DNA of 59,239 nucleotides from Bryobacterales bacterium (lineage in GTDB: Bacteria > Acidobacteriota > Terriglobia > Bryobacterales > Bryobacteraceae). The stretch is taken from NCBI GenBank assembly GCA_020846745.1, contig JADLDI010000126.1:1-59239 (forward strand). Reading direction: 5' to 3'. This document shows, one piece after another, positions 9,465 through 18,195 of this stretch. Numbering within the stretch: the stretch's first letter is position 1; each line of letters begins with the position of its first letter. The notes beneath the pieces are model-generated. The model was not told the DNA's origin. It saw only the letters and a list, made by a program, of their open reading frames with translations, and searched no databases. A program made the position numbers and the translations under genes.

Positions 9465-9664
9465 CTACAAAGAATAACATCGGTACGCATCGTTACCGAG
9501 AGAGAAACAACCGACAAAAGACACCTAGTAGATGAAGCCGCGACAAAAATATCGCAGACGTTTTGCTAATGTGATCGGGCGCGGATGCCGATAAAGCTTA
9601 TGTAAGCGAAACGTAGGTTCGCCTGAGCCCAATAAATCAGGCAGAAAAAGGAAGGACGAGCAGA

Positions 9665-9991
9665 ATGAGCGTACTACGACCCCGCAACCGGCTGGTGAAT
9701 TTCCGGCTCAGCGAAGATGAATTCGAACGATTGAAAGCGTCCTGTGCGCTGCAAGGCGCACGAAGCGTATCGGATTTTGCCCGCTCCGCGGTTCTGGACC
9801 GGATGGAAACGGGAAGCCCGGCCACGCATGCCGCACCGGCGCCCCGTCAGTTCCAGATGGACAATCGGATTTCGGATCTGGAAACGCAAGTCGGTCAGCT
9901 TCTGAACCTGATCAGCGCCACGGGGCTGTCGCAGTCGCTCATGATGGAGAACGCGAAAGCAGCGGCGATGATGGAAGTGCGGAAAGCTTAA
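9665..9991 (+). CDS. Small ribbon-helix-helix-like (MobC/CopG-type) protein
   Basis: 108 residues preceded by an A/G-rich ribosome site (AAGGAAGGACG). The opening RNRLVNFRLSEDEFERLK is a beta strand followed by a helix, then ASCALQGARSVSDFARSAVL, which matches the ribbon-helix-helix layout of MobC/CopG-like DNA-binding proteins. The second half (from about residue 60) is a helical, coiled-coil-like tail with a DLETQVGQLLNLI heptad pattern, possibly for oligomerisation. No relaxase, toxin or plasmid gene is nearby, so a chromosomal regulator or orphan is more likely than a mobilisation protein. Its TAA stop shares the palindrome TTAA with the stop of the convergent MFS gene (9988-9991). Confidence 0.7.
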   Translation: MSVLRPRNRLVNFRLSEDEFERLKASCALQGARSVSDFARSAVLDRMETGSPATHAAPAPRQFQMDNRISDLETQVGQLLNLISATGLSQSLMMENAKAAAMMEVRKA

Positions 9992-11268
9992 GCAGCCTTC
10001 AAGTGCCGCTGGCCGGGCTTTTCCTCTTCCGGAATCAGTTGGATAGTCGGGTCGATCTTGAACCACAGCAGGGCGCTGATTGCGGTCATCACCGCCATCG
10101 GCACCAGCGGAGCGTTATAGTTGTTGCCAAATGCAGCAACCAGGTAACCGAACGTGACTGAGGTCAGGAACGATCCGATCTGTCCGGCGGTGTTCATGGC
10201 ACCGGTCACGGCGCCTGCGTACTTGCGGCCGACGTCGAGACACACGGCCCAAGCCACCGGGAGCATAAAGTCCGATCCGGCATAGCCGATTGCGAGAAAG
10301 ACGACGGAAGCTACCTTATTGGTGGTAAAGATCGTTGCGGTGATAAACACTGCCGAAACCGCCAGCCCGATGAATCCGCACGAGCGACGTCCCCACCGCA
10401 GGCCGAACCGTTTGCACAGGAAATCGCTGGCAAAGCCACCCAGCAGGTTGGCCGTACCGCCGAAAGCGAACGGGAGCCACGAGAGCGATTGGATCTCTTT
10501 GTCGTCGAAACCTCGGCCCTTCACCAGAAATGTGTGGAGCCACGACAGGTAGAAGAACGAGCCCCAACAGTAGGTGTGGTACATCAGCATAATCCACCAG
10601 AGGTTGGCGGATCTGAGCGCCTGTCCCCAAGGCAACCCGTGATGCGCTCCACCCGCCGAAGCGGACGGACCGATCTCGGCCAGCTCGGCCTGGGTGACCG
10701 CCGCCTTCTCGGAAGGATTGTCGCGGAACCAAATGTACCAGACGATGGACCAGATCACACCCAGAATTCCGAAAACAAAGAAGGACGCCCGCCACCCGAA
10801 CTGCTGCTGGATTGGAATCACGAGGAACGGAGAAATGGCGCCGCCGACGCGGGAAGCCATCCAGACGACACCCGAAGCGCGGGCACGTTCCACGGCTGGG
10901 AACCATCGGGAGATGGTTGCAGACGAGTTGGGGTATGCGCCAGCCTCGCCGGCACCGAACAGGAAGCGAACAATCAATAAAACGACGTAGTTCGAAACAG
11001 CGCCCGTGAGCGACGTAAACGCCGACCACCACACAACGATCCGGGTGAGTACACGGCGTGGACCCGTGCGGTCGCCCATCGAACCTGTGGGTATTTCAAA
11101 CGCCGCATAGGCCAGGGCGAAAACACCGACCACCCAACCCCAGCGCTCCGGTGAGATTCCCAGATCCTGCTGCATGCGAGGTCCGGCAACAGAAATGCAG
11201 ACGCGGTCGACGTACGTGACAATTGAGAGGAGAAATAACATCCCCAGCACGCGGTGGCGATAACGCAT
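9988..11268 (-). CDS. MFS transporter, anion:cation symporter (hexuronate/glucarate) type
   Basis: 426 residues with about 12 membrane segments. The N-terminus RYRHRVLGMLFLLSIVTYVDRVCIS and the loop GSMGDRTGPRRVL (the MFS motif A position) fit the anion:cation symporter branch, which imports organic anions such as hexuronates, aldarates or tartrate. FRDNPSEK, between helices 6 and 7, is also typical of that branch. The start lies 14 bases after the stop of the alpha/beta hydrolase gene, so the two are probably cotranscribed: a hydrolase releasing a compound and a transporter for it or its product. The substrate is not evident. Confidence 0.9.
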   Translation of the reverse strand: MRYRHRVLGMLFLLSIVTYVDRVCISVAGPRMQQDLGISPERWGWVVGVFALAYAAFEIPTGSMGDRTGPRRVLTRIVVWWSAFTSLTGAVSNYVVLLIVRFLFGAGEAGAYPNSSATISRWFPAVERARASGVVWMASRVGGAISPFLVIPIQQQFGWRASFFVFGILGVIWSIVWYIWFRDNPSEKAAVTQAELAEIGPSASAGGAHHGLPWGQALRSANLWWIMLMYHTYCWGSFFYLSWLHTFLVKGRGFDDKEIQSLSWLPFAFGGTANLLGGFASDFLCKRFGLRWGRRSCGFIGLAVSAVFITATIFTTNKVASVVFLAIGYAGSDFMLPVAWAVCLDVGRKYAGAVTGAMNTAGQIGSFLTSVTFGYLVAAFGNNYNAPLVPMAVMTAISALLWFKIDPTIQLIPEEEKPGQRHLKAA

Positions 11269-11282
11269 AAGCGATCATTATT

Positions 11283-12440
11283 TCACGCACGCAGCAGATG
11301 CCGCGCGGCGAAGTCGAGTCCTTTCACTCCGTAAAACGAATGTTCGCCGGAGAATACTTCCTGCTGACAATTGTCCGGTACACCGAATACCTGGTAGACG
11401 CGCTTTGTCTTCTCGTAGCTTTCGCGCGAAGCGTCGATGGGGAAGATGTTGTCTTTGTCGCCGGATTCGATGAACAGCGGCCGCGGCGCGATCAAGCCCG
11501 CCACATCGTACATCTCAGCCCACTGCAGAATTCCGGGTACGTAGTTATCGATGCAATGAGATAGCGAGAATATCGACTCTTTAAACGTGTTCAGGTAGCC
11601 GGATACGAACGCCAGACTGATGCGAGGTTCGAGTGCAGCGGAAAACAGCGTTGCCGTGCCGCCGCCGGAAATTCCCATGCAGCCGATGCGCTTGGCATTC
11701 AGTTCGGTCCGCGTCTCGATCCAGTCGCAGACACGTGAGACATCGAAGGCGCGCCAGCTGATCATCGATTCGCCCATCAGCAGGGCCGACCCGGAGATGG
11801 GCTGGCAGGACGAATTGCCAAGGTTCCCGCGTTTTGCCTTTGGTTCTCTGCGGCAGCCGAACGCCAATTGCTCAACCGCCACGGCGGCCAGACCCTTTTC
11901 CACAGCCTGAAGGGCGAAATCGTGCTGATACCCCGCTTTGTTCGTCCGGTCTTGCCCCTTGTCGTCGATACCGACGATATCATCCACCCCCCGCCCGTGG
12001 CCGGGCAGGCAAATCATCGGCGAATAAGGCGCCTTGGCAAATTTCGGCGTCAACAGGTAGCCAAGCAAGGCGAGACCCGGCCGCGTTTCGATGACGAACT
12101 TCTCGCGCTTGTAGGTGGCGAAGTCTTTTATTTCCAGGGTGACAGGCTTGAGCAGGTCGCGTTGTGCGGGCCAGGGACCCACCAGTTCGAACAGCTTTTC
12201 CTTCAGTTTCTTCTGCCAGATCTCGGCTTGCTTCTTGTTGGAGGCTTTGAAGGCGAGCTTCAGCGGCATCTGTTCGTAGCGCTTCCGGACATAAACCAGC
12301 GGATCGAACGAGTCGGTGTCCAGTTTCTCTTCGAATCCATCCAACGCCCCGGTGTACTTCCGGTCGATGGTTGCGCCGGCGGCGGCCTTGGCGGCGAGGG
12401 CGGCCAGCGCCAGGTCACGGCGTGACAGGCGGGTACTCAT
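11283..12440 (-). CDS. Secreted alpha/beta hydrolase (acetylxylan-esterase/dienelactone-hydrolase-like)
   Basis: 385 residues. The N-terminus (MSTRLSRRDLALAALAAKAAAGA) looks like a twin-arginine signal, so the enzyme is probably exported folded. The fold is alpha/beta hydrolase: an oxyanion region near MICLPGHGRG, the nucleophile elbow GISGGG, an acidic residue in ESGDKDNIFP and the catalytic His in GEHSFYG. The arrangement resembles the acetylxylan esterase-like families that many acidobacteria carry in several copies. The transporter gene follows 14 bases downstream. De-esterification of a plant-derived sugar or acid, followed by uptake, is the natural reading but is inferred from context. 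Confidence 0.85.
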   Translation of the reverse strand: MSTRLSRRDLALAALAAKAAAGATIDRKYTGALDGFEEKLDTDSFDPLVYVRKRYEQMPLKLAFKASNKKQAEIWQKKLKEKLFELVGPWPAQRDLLKPVTLEIKDFATYKREKFVIETRPGLALLGYLLTPKFAKAPYSPMICLPGHGRGVDDIVGIDDKGQDRTNKAGYQHDFALQAVEKGLAAVAVEQLAFGCRREPKAKRGNLGNSSCQPISGSALLMGESMISWRAFDVSRVCDWIETRTELNAKRIGCMGISGGGTATLFSAALEPRISLAFVSGYLNTFKESIFSLSHCIDNYVPGILQWAEMYDVAGLIAPRPLFIESGDKDNIFPIDASRESYEKTKRVYQVFGVPDNCQQEVFSGEHSFYGVKGLDFAARHLLRA

Positions 12441-12495
12441 AAACAGTCAGAATAGCTGGAACTCGGAAGGGAGTGTGAGCGTACTTCCAAACGAT

Positions 12496-12699
12496 ATGAT
12501 CAAGTTCCTGCTGTGGTGCATCCTGCTGGTGCTCTGCTGGCCGCTGGCACTGATCGCGCTTGTGCTGTACCCGCTGGTGTGGCTGCTGTTGCTGCCGTTC
12601 CGGATTGTGGGGATAGCGGTGAGCGGAGTGCTGGAACTGGTTTGGGCGATGGTCACCCTGCCGGCCCGCATTCTCCGCTACGGGCATAGCCGGGCATGA
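12496..12699 (+). CDS. Small hydrophobic membrane protein (67 residues)
   Basis: The ATG at 12496 opens a 67-residue frame that is almost entirely membrane-like: IKFLLWCILLVLCWPLALIA, then LYPLVWLLLLPFRIVGIAVSGVLELVW, ending in a basic tail ARILRYGHSRA. This predicts two hairpin helices with a cytoplasmic C-terminus by the positive-inside rule. A longer frame reading upstream would run into the divergent hydrolase gene and lacks sense. No family is recognised with certainty; it may be a small membrane partner or regulator. The convergent neighbour ends 44 bases away. Confidence 0.6.
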   Translation: MIKFLLWCILLVLCWPLALIALVLYPLVWLLLLPFRIVGIAVSGVLELVWAMVTLPARILRYGHSRA

Positions 12700-12743
12700 G
12701 GGGCGCCCGAAGCTGAGGACGGTATCGCCCGGCGTTCGGGTCG

Positions 12744-13802
12744 CTATTTTGCCTTCTTGCCCTTAGCAATCAGTTCCCTGCCGGGCGCGATCTCCTTGTC
12801 AAAGGTTACGAGCGCGGCCTTGAGTTTTTCGATGGCGGTCTCTGCGCGGACAAACTGCGGTTTGTAATACCGATCTTCCATGCCTTTCACGCTGACCTTC
12901 TTCATCTGCTCGGTGAGTTGAATCCGCATGGTCTTGATTGTGCCTTTAACCTTCTTGGTGAGATCGTCGAGCGTCGGCTCCATCAGCATCACGGGTATGT
13001 AGTGCTCTTTCGTGACTACCTTTAAGCGCTCGAATAAGCGCTCGAAGGCTTGGATCTTCTGCTTCATACTGTCGGCTTTTGTGATCAACTGGCCAGTATA
13101 CTCAGACGAGGCCTTCTCCATCGCTTCCGCCATATCGATGCATTCCTCTCTAATGGCGGCGAAGTTTTTCTTGTTCCCGATCTCCTTCTGAAACAACATC
13201 TCCGCTGTTTTTTTGAAGGCTTGCGCACGCGTGACATATTCTGTCACCCTCGTCCGCTGGCCTTTTACCTGGTTTAAACGTTGAATTCCGGCCTGCCGGT
13301 TATTCTCGTGTGTTTGGAGGGCTGTTGTCCGGTTCGGAGCATACGCCAGCGCCTTCCTAACAGAAGTTGCCCAGGAGTTGCCACGGTACTCGAGCATCTT
13401 CACGGCACCGAATTCCTCGTCGTCTTGGGTGAGTTTCTGGCGCCATTGTGTAATTTGCCCGATAGTGTAAGTCAGTGCATGCGCAACCTTGTCATCCCAA
13501 GCCGTTTCGAGCTTCTTGATGATGGGGTCAAGTTTGGCCATCTCCAGCTTGGCCGCTGCATGGGCATCGGTAATGTACTTGCAATATGTCAGGTTGTTGC
13601 TTTCGGCCACATCGCAGGCCTGCAGGACCTTGTCGATAGCTTGGCCGATCTCGCTGACAAGCTTGGCTCGATCGAGGCTGTCTTTGGGACCGTCGGCCTT
13701 GCGCCGGGTCCTGACCTGCTCGTCGGTTTTCCCGATCACCTCTATCATCCGATCGAGAATCTGGACTTCCGCCTCAATCGTCAGTGGTTTGTAGTTGGGC
13801 AT
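12744..13802 (-). CDS. Unrecognised soluble, all-helical protein (352 residues)
   Basis: The start is placed at ATG 13802 because AAAGGA lies about 7 bases upstream; a GTG-like extension of 27 residues would add a basic, unlikely N-terminus. The product is soluble, charged and helical, with long amphipathic stretches around residues 55-110, 165-250 and 280-350 (for example AKLEMAKLDPIIKKLETAW), suggesting coiled coils. It has no signal peptide, membrane segment or catalytic motif I know. Its codons look somewhat less GC-rich than those of its neighbours. It stands alone between convergent and same-strand genes with gaps on both sides, so context gives no role. It could be an ORFan of foreign origin. 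Confidence 0.7.
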   Translation of the reverse strand: MPNYKPLTIEAEVQILDRMIEVIGKTDEQVRTRRKADGPKDSLDRAKLVSEIGQAIDKVLQACDVAESNNLTYCKYITDAHAAAKLEMAKLDPIIKKLETAWDDKVAHALTYTIGQITQWRQKLTQDDEEFGAVKMLEYRGNSWATSVRKALAYAPNRTTALQTHENNRQAGIQRLNQVKGQRTRVTEYVTRAQAFKKTAEMLFQKEIGNKKNFAAIREECIDMAEAMEKASSEYTGQLITKADSMKQKIQAFERLFERLKVVTKEHYIPVMLMEPTLDDLTKKVKGTIKTMRIQLTEQMKKVSVKGMEDRYYKPQFVRAETAIEKLKAALVTFDKEIAPGRELIAKGKKAK

Positions 13803-14031
13803 GCGTTTTCCTTTGCGAGAAATTACACCGGCAGTTGGCGCCCTCCGATGCTCAATCAGTGTACACCGGCGATGGGCAGCCACTTGAGCCTAAGTTAAGT
13901 TAAGTTTCCTATTAGCCGTGAAGAGTTCAGCCGCCCAAGCTCAGGCTTTGGGTGTTAGGAGGCGCGAGTTTCGCCTTGCCCCGGAGACGGCGCTGCCGTC
14001 GTTCCTGTTGGTGAGCACGGCTAGCTCACGG
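13803..14031. other. Intergenic region with small hairpins and a TAAGT triplet repeat
   Basis: 229 bases upstream of the helical protein and downstream of lptFG, both on the minus strand. It contains three tandem copies of TAAGT (about 13891-13905), the palindrome GTGTACAC (read on the minus strand) near 13857-13864, a perfect hairpin GACGGC-GCT-GCCGTC (13986-14000) and a second GTGAGC...GCTCAC (14011-14027) just after the lptFG stop. The hairpins may help end lptFG transcription but lack a T tract. Confidence 0.35.
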
Positions 14032-16383
14032 CTAACTCCGCATCCGCGTGAACAGGTACATCCCGGCCAAGGCAAACACCACGTCTGGCGACCATGCCGC
14101 CAGTGGCGCCGGCAGCTGGTTGATGTTGCCGATTTCCTCGAACATCCGCCCGAGGGCCCAATATGCGATGGCAATTCCAAACGACACGCCTACGCCTGCC
14201 ATCGCGCCGCGATTGCCCGTCAGGAAGGCGAAAGGCACCGAGAGCAGGGCCATAATCACGGCGAACAGCGGTACCGAGAACTTCTTGTGGAACTGCACCT
14301 GCAGCCGAATGGTGTCGAAGCCCGATTGCTGCAGTTCGCGGATGTAGCGTTCGAGTTCCACGAAGTTCAGCTGTTTTTCCTGTTTCACCTCTTTGAGGAA
14401 GTAGTTTGGCGGCTCTTTCAACTCGGCGAACGTTGTGGCCTGATACTGCTGGAAGTTGGTAATCCGGACACCTTTCAGATCGCGCGCCCAGCCATTTTGG
14501 AACACCCACGACTCGATGGATGGTTCCCACCGCGCCGACTCCGCATTGATGTGGCGTTTGAGGGCGAACGTGGCAGGGTCCAGTTCGTAGACGTTCACGT
14601 TCACCATGAGGTTCTGCGCCGGATCGAAGTACTTGTAGTAGTAGAGGGTTGCGGTAGTCGGGCTTGGGGCGCCGAAAATCCACTTCCGGTCCGGCCGCAG
14701 GTAAGTCTGGATGGGCCGCCCTTTGATCTCGTTAAGAATCGAGTCCTGAATCCGGTTCGCCTCGGGGATGTAGTAATGGTCAAACGCGAATAGCGATCCG
14801 CTGATCGCCGCAGAGGCCAATATAATCGGTACCGAGAGCCGGTAGAGCGACACGCCGCACGCTTTCATGGCCGTCACTTCATTGTTTTTAGCCATGATGC
14901 CGAAGGTCACCAGCACGGCCACCAGGACGCTCATCGGCGTCGAATCGTAAATCAATTTCGGCGTCAGGAAGAAGTGGTAAGTGAACACTCGCGCCATTGG
15001 GATCCTGTGCGCGAACACCTCGGACAGCAGTTCGAAGAAGATGAAAATGTGCGCCAGCAGTACGAAACTGCCGAGCAGCATCGCAAAGTAGAACAGGAAG
15101 CTCGACAGAACGTAGGTATCCACTACGCCCGGCAGTAGCGGGATGCGCGGCAGCGACGCGAGGCGGCTCGACGCGGCCTTGCGCGAGGTGATAAAGGTGC
15201 GGACCGAAGCCATGGTATTGGCCCAAAACGCGCGCAAGCGCGACAACACGTCCGTGTCGCCCGGACTTTCGAGGTTGATCAGCAACAGCAACCCGAAGGC
15301 GGCGAACACCGCGTTGGGCGCCCACACCGCCAGCACTACGGGCAACCGGCTTTGCTTGGCCAGCCCGATCAGGCTGATCATACTGACCCAGTACAAAAAC
15401 GCCAGGAACACCGTCATTACAAACGCGCCCGACTTGCCGGACCGTTGCGACGACACGCCCAGCGGAATACCCACAATAGACAGCAGCAAACACCCGAGCG
15501 GCAGGGCGAACCGCTGGTGCAACTCAATCTGCGCATCGCGCGAGCCGCGCGCCTGCTTAATCAGCGGCAGAGTATCCAGCGATTTGATCGGATCGGCGCC
15601 CTCTTCCGACCGCGTCCGCGCCTGCAACAGTTGTTCGCCCGCAGGCGCCGAGGTGTTGTAGTAGATCGTCGGGTCCTTATCCACCTCATGCGTGCTCACG
15701 CCGGTCATCGATAGCTGAATGGTGTTGGCAACGGCATCCGGCACGGCAATCGCTTCCGCCGCAACCGTGATGCGTGGGGCATCGCCAAACTCGCGCCCCG
15801 GCTTGTTCCGCTGTTCGGGCGGACTCAAGTCCGCGATAAACACGTTCTTCCAGCGCGCTGTGGTGGTGGCAGAAGGAATTACGTCTCCCACGTAGAGGAT
15901 GGTGTTGTTGTTCGTGAATTGCTCTTCGAACACGCGCGGTTGGATCTCTGCCGTCAACTGCTGGGCCAGCGCCTCATTGCGCAGCCGGTACGTCTCCCGA
16001 ATGGCTAGAGGAGTAAAGTAGAGCGAACACGCGAAAGCGGCCAGCGCCGCTAACAGCCCATAGAAGAGAACCGGAGCCACCACTCGCCGCGACGGCACGC
16101 CCGCGGCACGCATGGCCACAATCTCACCGTCCGCCGACATGCGGCCCAAACCGATCAGCACGCCCACCAACGTCCCAAGCGGAAGTGCGAACACCAGGGC
16201 CGCGGGCAACAGCAGCATCAACAAGTAGCCGACCGTCTTGGGCGAAGCCGACCCGCGGAGCAGCACCTCAAACAGCTTGCCGCTGCCGAGCTTCTGCATG
16301 AAAAGTACGAACGTGAACAGCAGCGTGCCGAGGATGGCACTCGATGTGATTTCGCGGAAGATGGCGCGCGACAGGATGCGCAT
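14032..16383 (-). CDS. LptF-LptG fusion: single-chain permease of the lipopolysaccharide transporter
   Basis: 783 residues, about twice the length of LptF or LptG. Two YjgP/YjgQ-type permease halves lie in tandem. The first spans residues 1-370 (ILSRAIFREITSSAILGTLL, three N-terminal helices, a periplasmic jelly-roll region, and helices from about 292). The second starts near 416 (LLPGVVDTYVLSSFLFYF) and ends with three helices. A basic linker (about 372-415) joins them. LptF and LptG normally form a heterodimer with the LptB ATPase to pull lipopolysaccharide out of the inner membrane towards LptC/A/D, so this gene would supply both partners in one chain. The first-half coupling segment is MSADGEIVAMRAAGVP and the second is NEVTAMKACGVS, both intact. 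The TldD-like gene lies 10 bases upstream. Confidence 0.9.
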   Translation of the reverse strand: MRILSRAIFREITSSAILGTLLFTFVLFMQKLGSGKLFEVLLRGSASPKTVGYLLMLLLPAALVFALPLGTLVGVLIGLGRMSADGEIVAMRAAGVPSRRVVAPVLFYGLLAALAAFACSLYFTPLAIRETYRLRNEALAQQLTAEIQPRVFEEQFTNNNTILYVGDVIPSATTTARWKNVFIADLSPPEQRNKPGREFGDAPRITVAAEAIAVPDAVANTIQLSMTGVSTHEVDKDPTIYYNTSAPAGEQLLQARTRSEEGADPIKSLDTLPLIKQARGSRDAQIELHQRFALPLGCLLLSIVGIPLGVSSQRSGKSGAFVMTVFLAFLYWVSMISLIGLAKQSRLPVVLAVWAPNAVFAAFGLLLLINLESPGDTDVLSRLRAFWANTMASVRTFITSRKAASSRLASLPRIPLLPGVVDTYVLSSFLFYFAMLLGSFVLLAHIFIFFELLSEVFAHRIPMARVFTYHFFLTPKLIYDSTPMSVLVAVLVTFGIMAKNNEVTAMKACGVSLYRLSVPIILASAAISGSLFAFDHYYIPEANRIQDSILNEIKGRPIQTYLRPDRKWIFGAPSPTTATLYYYKYFDPAQNLMVNVNVYELDPATFALKRHINAESARWEPSIESWVFQNGWARDLKGVRITNFQQYQATTFAELKEPPNYFLKEVKQEKQLNFVELERYIRELQQSGFDTIRLQVQFHKKFSVPLFAVIMALLSVPFAFLTGNRGAMAGVGVSFGIAIAYWALGRMFEEIGNINQLPAPLAAWSPDVVFALAGMYLFTRMRS

Positions 16384-16393
16384 ACGCTACGGA

Positions 16394-18148
16394 TTATCGA
16401 AATGAAACCAGCGGCGGTGGCGGCACAACGGGCACCTTCGGCCAGTCCTCTTCGCGCTTCTCCAATTCCATATCCTCAAACAGAACCGACGGCGCGACGA
16501 CCGTGTGGGAGGTCACGTAGCCCTGGGATTCGATGGTCGGCAGCGGCGAGCCGTTGCCGATGAAATGGAAGATCGTTTCGTTACTGGATGCGGCCATGAT
16601 GTCGCGCAACGACCGCACATTCAGCGACCGGAACTTCAGCCCGCGCACGAGTTGTTCGCGACCATCGGGATAGACCCGATAAACCAGCAGCGGCAGCGCG
16701 GCGAGGCGTCCGTCGGCGCGCTGGCCACCCGAGGCCGACATGCGCCGCAACTCGTCAAACGACGCGCTGGTGGGGTAATCGAGCTTGCGAATCAACAAGC
16801 CGTAGGGCTTGCCGCGCTGGCCGATCAACTCGAGCAGCCTCTTTTTCAGGTCGTCCGCCGCGACCGTCTGTCTGGCCTTCACGAACAGATTGCTGAACAC
16901 CGCAGCCTTCGCGCCGAACGAGCCCGGCAGGCGTGCGCGGCCATTGGATCCCTCAAATCCACGCACCGGTTGGCGGGTGGTGAGAAATTGCTTGACGGTT
17001 CCGCCTTCGATCACGGTTACCGGCTTGGGAACCACTCCCTCCATATCCACGGGATAGGAGCCCTGCAAGTCCTGACCGCCGTAGGTGGTCAGGACGGGGT
17101 CGTCCACCACATCCATCCACTCCGGCAGAATGCGGCTATTTAAGCGGCCCTGCAGTTCACTTTCGGGGATGGGGAAGTTGCGGCCCGGTTCGGATACAGG
17201 GCGCCGCGTGAGCGCGATATTTGAACCAATGTATTGCGCGAACAACTGGGCGGCCGCCTCACCTTCCATGAGGACTGGTCCGGAATAGTCTTCGCCCATG
17301 GGCGCGGCCAGGAGTTCGGTGATGTTGCGGCCAATGGTGGAGACGCCGGTCTTTAGCACGCTCTCGCTTGGCAGTTTCTCCGCTGTGCGCGCCAAAAACA
17401 CCACGGAATCCCGAACCGGCATCCCATCCTGTGCCTGCGCGCCGCCACGGATCCGTGCAAAAAACAGGTCGTCGGGATAACGGACTTCCGTGCCCTCGGT
17501 GGTCAGATAGTACGAAGTGGAATAGCCCGCGTCCAGATCGACGTTGGACGAGGTGACCTTGGGAAAATCAGAGAAAGCAGCCGAGGCGCGCCGCGTCAGG
17601 CTCACCCAATCGTCGTGCTTGCGGCTGATCTTGGAAGACGGCAGATACAGCTTTGTGGGCTCCGCCTTCGCAAAGTCGTTGAGCTTTTCCTGCTGCGTTA
17701 TGTTTCGCAGGGCCGCCCGCTTACGTGCAATCGCTTCGACGGACCCTTTGTATACGCGATCGGTACCTAGCCAATAGCGGTGCCGCAGCACCGCATAATC
17801 GTTATCGAGGGGCAACCGCATGCCGCCCAACCGGCCTGCGCCGAAAAAGTCGGTGAAAACATAATTGGTGTTGTCGAACGAGGGATCACCGACACGCACC
17901 TGAATTCGCGGTACGCGGCTGTGGCTTACATTGGTCCGCAAAGTTGCGCCCATCTGCGCTGAAGTGACGAATGACTCGACGTCGTCGAGGGCGTATTCAA
18001 TGAAGTAAGGCGCTTCAACACCTTGCAGTTTCAGCTCGCGCGACCGCTTCAATTCATCGCGCAACGCGCGCAGCACAGGGTCGTTCGCCAGGTCGTCTGC
18101 AACTAGCGGTAACGCTGAAAGGAGGTAGGCAAACTCACGGCGGGTCAT
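16394..18148 (-). CDS. TldD/PmbA-family protein lacking the metal-binding motif
   Basis: 584 residues. The N-terminus (MTRREFAYLLSALPLVA) resembles a short export signal. The central and C-terminal parts follow the TldD/PmbA family, with segments such as DPVLTTYGGQDLQGSYPVDMEG, VIEGGTVKQFLTTRQ and LLELIGQRGKPYGLLIRKLDY. TldD itself binds zinc through HExxxH; at the matching place this protein reads VLMEGEAAAQLF, so the histidines are gone. It is therefore probably a non-metal or inactive relative, or uses another mechanism. Such exported TldD-like proteins recur in acidobacteria. It sits 10 bases upstream of the lptFG fusion and is likely cotranscribed with it. Confidence 0.8.
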   Translation of the reverse strand: MTRREFAYLLSALPLVADDLANDPVLRALRDELKRSRELKLQGVEAPYFIEYALDDVESFVTSAQMGATLRTNVSHSRVPRIQVRVGDPSFDNTNYVFTDFFGAGRLGGMRLPLDNDYAVLRHRYWLGTDRVYKGSVEAIARKRAALRNITQQEKLNDFAKAEPTKLYLPSSKISRKHDDWVSLTRRASAAFSDFPKVTSSNVDLDAGYSTSYYLTTEGTEVRYPDDLFFARIRGGAQAQDGMPVRDSVVFLARTAEKLPSESVLKTGVSTIGRNITELLAAPMGEDYSGPVLMEGEAAAQLFAQYIGSNIALTRRPVSEPGRNFPIPESELQGRLNSRILPEWMDVVDDPVLTTYGGQDLQGSYPVDMEGVVPKPVTVIEGGTVKQFLTTRQPVRGFEGSNGRARLPGSFGAKAAVFSNLFVKARQTVAADDLKKRLLELIGQRGKPYGLLIRKLDYPTSASFDELRRMSASGGQRADGRLAALPLLVYRVYPDGREQLVRGLKFRSLNVRSLRDIMAASSNETIFHFIGNGSPLPTIESQGYVTSHTVVAPSVLFEDMELEKREEDWPKVPVVPPPPLVSFR

Positions 18149-18195
18149 GTCAAATGCTGGCGCTACCAGCCAGCATAGCAGGCATGCCGTTGACG

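Noticed and set aside
9665..9991. MobC-like protein as evidence for a plasmid or integrative element
   Set aside because: No relaxase, conjugation, integrase or toxin gene is near, and flanking genes are ordinary chromosomal ones.
13986..14027. Two small hairpins after lptFG as a firm intrinsic terminator
   Set aside because: The stems are short and lack a T tract on the minus strand, so I list them only as structure in the intergenic region.
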